Of a DNA stretch of 20,242 nt, positions 16,440 to 20,242 are shown piece after piece. Source of the stretch: Priapulus caudatus (lineage: Eukaryota; Priapulida; Priapulimorpha; Priapulimorphida; Priapulidae); NCBI RefSeq assembly GCF_000485595.1, contig NW_014577434.1:22987-43228 (forward strand). Reading direction: 5' to 3'. The translations under genes were made by a program, and so were the position numbers. Under the pieces are notes generated by a model. It searched no databases and was not told the DNA's origin. It saw nothing but the letters and a program-made list of their open reading frames with translations. The first letter of the stretch is position 1; each line of letters opens with the position of its first letter.

Positions 16440-17106
16440 CTACGGGAAAATGATGAAGGTCATGATCTTAACGGATGGAGAGATTGACAGAAAGTTGATG
16501 TAAATCGTTAACAATAATCGTTTTTTTATTAATATATATTTAATAACGAATCTTAATAACGATGTTGGTTACTTTTCAACTAAAAGTTAAAGGTGCGGTG
16601 CGACTTGCAACCCGATACGATAGTTGTCGTCGACTGGTTATGTGGATTCCTGGATCGGTTCTTTTATTCGTAGTACATTGACAAGTAGTAAGTCTAGCAC
16701 CATAGCAGGGCATATTATGATTGGGGAAAATTAGACAGAAATAGGTGAAGAGTTAGTATCTCCGCACGTTTTCTGATAGGAACGATCCAGACGAAGACAT
16801 CTTTAAATACGTTAAAAACGTCGTGGAAAAGCTGATGATAATGAAACACATGGTTTTTATAATTAATTTCAATGTTATATTTAGTGATTCTCTTTTGAGT
16901 GGACATTCCGCAATAAGGACATCCATTAAAGTTTTGAAGTGGACTCGCTAGTTAATATTTTTCATTTAGATACGATGGAATAAGGACAGCCATGGAGTAT
17001 AGCCATGGAGTAGAGGATTTTAGTGGGACTCTGCGTGGGCGCTGGTTTATTATTTTTATCTCGATACTGTGTAATGCTTTGAGTGCTATAAAGGTCATAA
17101 CGATAC
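16440..17106 (-). other. Intron of the duplicated segment
   Basis: Collinear with 914-1709 but about 130 bases shorter. Substitutions and indels are scattered, including a TGGGACTCTG insertion near 17025 absent from the other copy. Confidence 0.8.
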
Positions 17107-17317
17107 CTTTGATTTACGAAATACATGTGTTCGCTACATGGGGGCGGACACGAACAATCGTCACGCTGCGAAGCGGCGGCGGCAGCGCCCTCTAGATTCG
17201 TGACGTCATCAGTAGCATCTATGCGCTTCATGCACTCGTCCTGTTTGTGTCTGCCGCAGTATTTCACCGTCGCGTTGCCTGTGACAGAGCGTACGTACTC
17301 CGCTGTGACAGGAACTC
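17107..17317 (-). pseudogene. Copy of channel exon E8 (E8')
   Basis: Same acceptor, donor, frame and protein as 1710-1917, with one added Ala codon (GCAGCG) in the poly-Ala stretch. The exon itself is intact, but its downstream partner E9' is truncated. Homology to the main copy ends about 18 bases upstream of the acceptor, so no E7-like partner is identified to its right. Confidence 0.85.
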
Positions 17318-17336
17318 CTATACACAGAAACATATC

Positions 17337-18616
17337 GAAACATATCGAAATATATCGAATGTCTACGAACGGACAAACTGACCCAAACGATAAACCAACG
17401 TAGACGATAAAACAAGCCATCATCCTAGCAGGAGTGACAGGTAGTGATTAGTGTAGCGACAGTGGCGTTCTAAAGAGGCTACTTAGTACCGAAGTCCCGC
17501 AAAATCGACAGTTTGAAGTGAATGCATGAAAAAAAAACGAATAGACTGGTTCAACTTGACCGCCCTCCCTGGTGAGCAATACTCAAATGGGCGTGGCTAT
17601 CTGGTTTTGACGGATTGATCAATTATAAACTGTTTAGATTGTTGATCGACTACAGTAGAAACACAGTGATTGTGCCGCTTTCAACGGAAACGTTGCAATA
17701 TTAAAGAGTAGGGAGAAATTACTGTGAAGTTATTACCGTTTCTGCGATACAGTTTGAATTAAAAAGTCAAAAAATGTGAAAACAAAGCGCGCCCGTTTAC
17801 CGAAACTGTTTGTCGTAAGATAAAAGTGACGTAGTTGTGTATGATCATGACCATGCTATGCGTGGTTATAGCGTAATAGTTACACCTATAAATATATCCA
17901 CGGCAATACCAGTTCACGGTTTAATGATAGCAGCACGAATAATCTCTTGTGACGGGCATGTTTTAACCGGTGGCATGTTTCACCAACTAGCCTTGTGATT
18001 GAATAGACTTCACTTACATTTTACAGTTAATTTTAAGCTATATGACCCGATATCCTAAATACGGAAGAGCTGGAACAATGATTGGCACATGCAGCCACTG
18101 ACAACAAATTGCAATGTGGCAGTACTACCATAGATATATAATAGAGATATTCTATATTCTATATCTATGCTCTCGCTTCTATTCTGTATCTATGATACTA
18201 CGGAGTGTGATTCTATTACTCGCTTAGCTTCGGTGAAAATGGTTGACGCCGTGTTAGCAATACTCTGCTTGCCACGCGTTTCATTAAACTATAATTTCAC
18301 GAAATAAATAAACGATCGATGAAAAAAAGCAGCGTAATTTAATACGGCTGCGTTACGATCGACGTTGAGGTGACCACCTGCTTCGCCCCTATCACTGCCA
18401 GCGCCACAGTGAAATAAAACAGACAGTGAACGCACGGATTGCACCGGACGCTGAGGCTATCGCTGGGGAATACGTGTCGAGCTCTAGCAGCTACATACAA
18501 TTGTTGCGAGAACGATCGGTGGAGTTCTCTGCCTCTCTATATCGCTTCAGCTTTCGCGTTCAATCACCAAATCTCGCATACACACATTATCACGGTATGA
18601 CTGTCTCTCGTCCTCT

Positions 18617-18620
<4 letters not shown>
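17337..18620. other. Intergenic or intronic, no gene recognised
   Basis: I looked for an E7-like exon on the minus strand and found none. About 18120-18200 has an ATAGATATATAATAGAGATA palindromic AT stretch. About 18360-18600 is GC-balanced and holds an 83-codon plus-strand frame from 18426 that runs into the CT tract. It has no family motif and may be chance or a 5' exon of another gene. Confidence 0.4.

Positions 18621-18671
<51 letters not shown>
18621..18671. repeat. (CT)n microsatellite
   Basis: About 50 bases of uninterrupted CT dinucleotides. Confidence 0.97.
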
Positions 18672-19030
18672 ACTTAGGGGACCGCATGTGTGTAATAGAC
18701 ATGAGATTGTCGGGGTTTTAACACTACCGTGTCTGAGCTGTGTAAACGTATTATTATTACTTAAGGAACCGGAAGGTGGTGTAGAGAGATCTTGTAGTAA
18801 ACTGGTCGAAGGAAGGGGAGGGTTTACGAGAAATAGATGGCCTTTATTCTGGTGTTGGTGATAACGATCGAATAAAGTTTAACAACAGGAGCGCGGAGAG
18901 GCGAAAGGCGGTGTGTGGAAATGAGAAAAACAGTCTAGGATGTTTTACAAAGGGGGAGGAAGAACATGGGTGTCGTTGTAAGAGATGTTATAACGCGGAG
19001 GTGGGATGATTAAGCCGGTTGGTATCGAAA
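18672..19030. other. Lead-in to the minisatellite, no gene
   Basis: Becomes progressively purine-rich on the plus strand. No coding or RNA features seen. Confidence 0.5.
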
Positions 19031-20242
19031 GACTGAAGGGGGTAAACGAGCGAAAGGGTGGGGGAGAGAGACGCGAAGAGGAGGGAAGGGTGGGTGAGAA
19101 GATACGCGGAAGGGGAGGAAAGAGTTGAAGAAGACGGGATGGGGGAGGGAAGGGTGGGGGAGAGAGACGGAAGGGGGAGGGAAGGGTGGATGAGAGATAC
19201 GCGGGGAAGGGGAGGAAAGAGTGGAAGAAAGAACCGAGGGGGAGGGAAGGGTGGGGGAGAGAGAACGGAGGAAGGGGGAGGGAACAGGTGGTGAGAGATA
19301 CGGGAAGGGGAGGAAAGGGTTGGAAGAAAGAAACGGGAGGGGGAGGGCAAGGGTGGGGAGAGAGACGGAGTAGGGGAGGCAGGGTGGGTGAGAGATACGG
19401 GAAGGGGAGGAAAAGGGTGGGAAGAAAGACGGGAGGGGAAGGAAGGGTGGGGAGAGAGACGGGAAGGGGAACGAAAGGGTTGGAAGAAGAGCTGAAGGGG
19501 AGGAGAAGGTGGGAGAGAGACGGAAGGGGGAGGGAAGGGTGGGTGAGAGATACGGGAAGGGGAGGAAAGGGTTGGAAAGAAGACGGTGAGGGGGAGGAAG
19601 GGTGGGGAGAGAGACGGAAGGGGGAGGAAGGGTGGGGAAGAGAGACAGGAAGGGGGAGGGAAAAGGAGTGGGTGAGAGCTACGGGAAGGGGAGAAATGGT
19701 TGAAGAAAGACGGGAGGGGGAGGGAAGGTGGGGGAGAGAGACGGGAAGGGGGGAAAGAGTTGGAAGAAAGACTGAAGAGGGGAGGGAAAGGGTGGGGGAG
19801 AGAGAACGCGAAAGAGGAGGAAGGGTGGGTGAGAGATACGGGAAGGGGAGGAAAGGGTTGGAAGAAAGACGGGAGGGGAAGGAAGGGTGGGGAGAGAGAC
19901 GGCAGGGAGGAAGGGTGGGGGAGAGAGACGGGAAGGGGGAGAAAAGGGTGGGGAAGAGAGAGCGGAAGGGGAGGAGGAAGGTGGGGGAAGATAGCGGGAG
20001 GGGGAGGGAAGGTGGGGGAGAGAGAGCGGGAGGGGAGGGAAGAGGTGGGGAAGAGAGACGGGAAGGGGGAGGGAAGGGTGGGGAAGAAGACGGGAGGGGA
20101 GGGAAGGGTGGGGAATGAGAGAACGGAGGGGGAGGAAGGGTGGGGAAGAGACAGGGAGGGGAGGGAAGGGTGGGGAAGAAAGACGGGAGGGGGAGGGAAG
20201 GGTGGGGAAGAGAGACGGGAGGGAGGGAAGAAAGTTGGAAGA
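19030..20242 (+). repeat. Purine-rich minisatellite, about 32-bp subunits
   Basis: About 1.2 kb of G/A-only sequence with rare C/T, made of subunits such as GGGTGGGGGAGAGAGACGG, GGGTTGGAAGAAAGACGGGA and GGGTGGGTGAGAGATACGGG, often in that cyclic order (about 95 bases for three). Many G3-G5 runs could form quadruplexes or triplexes. Length varies by small indels between units, perhaps partly sequencing error. The long open frame across it is low-complexity Gly/Arg/Glu and not called. It continues beyond the window. Confidence 0.95.

Noticed and set aside
19186-20118. 310-codon plus-strand open frame rich in Gly, Arg and Glu
   Set aside because: It follows the purine-rich minisatellite, where stops are rare by composition. 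It shows no start context, splice sites or domain.

Overview
The window looks like nuclear DNA of a non-vertebrate animal, probably a marine invertebrate. Coding sequence is sparse and cut into short exons with GT/AG boundaries. The rest is dominated by microsatellites, minisatellites, foldback elements and decayed dispersed repeats. There are no operons, ribosome-binding sites or other bacterial signals. A run of N at 10233-10242 shows this is a draft scaffold.

The main gene is on the minus strand: a DEG/ENaC (amiloride-sensitive sodium channel, ASC) family subunit running from a start codon at 15156 to a stop at 463. I assembled it from exons, most too short to appear as long ORFs: E1 15156-15067 (cytoplasmic N-terminus with the HG gating motif), E2 14394-14303 (TM1), E3 candidate 14038-13987 (weak), E4 13158-13071 (post-TM1 ICN motif), E5 12848-12476 (11-residue repeats), E6 12326-12044 (GNCFTFN), E7 10620-10356 (Cys-rich, CGC), E8 1917-1710 (CxCPPPC) and E9 913-463 (TM2, GMS selectivity filter, stop). 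Intron phases close at every junction of this chain. The model protein is about 630 residues, or about 510 without E5.

Two things complicate the locus. First, a tandem-repeat coding sequence (11-residue unit NPAQVNRKYVG, 33 bp) occurs at E5 and again at 9696-10232, on either side of E6 and E7. One junction is the N gap and the other abuts a telomere-like tract. Either the channel carries a repeat domain in its extracellular loop and a second array lies in a later intron, or one repeat-protein exon was split when 10243-12487 was misplaced. Second, the last two exons and their intron (727 to about 1934) recur at 16253 to about 17336, 5' of the main gene. That copy is cut inside the last exon by a (CAG)15 tract and lacks TM2, so it is a truncated paralogue, pseudogene or unpurged haplotype.

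Region by region: 1-170 CA microsatellite; 463-1917 last two channel exons; 1918-9695 a very long intron holding microsatellites, a four-copy CACCTAGCGAGTG repeat cluster, a pogo/Tigger-like MITE candidate, possible zinc-finger relics, a strong hairpin and duplicated repeats; 9696-10232 repeat ORF; 10243-12326 minisatellite edge, E7, pentamer satellite, a MITE, E6; 12347-13158 telomere-like tract, E5, E4; 13159-15156 microsatellite, TM1 exon, 32-bp tandem repeat, first coding exon; 15157-16190 5' flank; 16207-17336 truncated duplicate; 17337-19020 no recognised gene; 19030-20242 purine-rich minisatellite continuing past the window.
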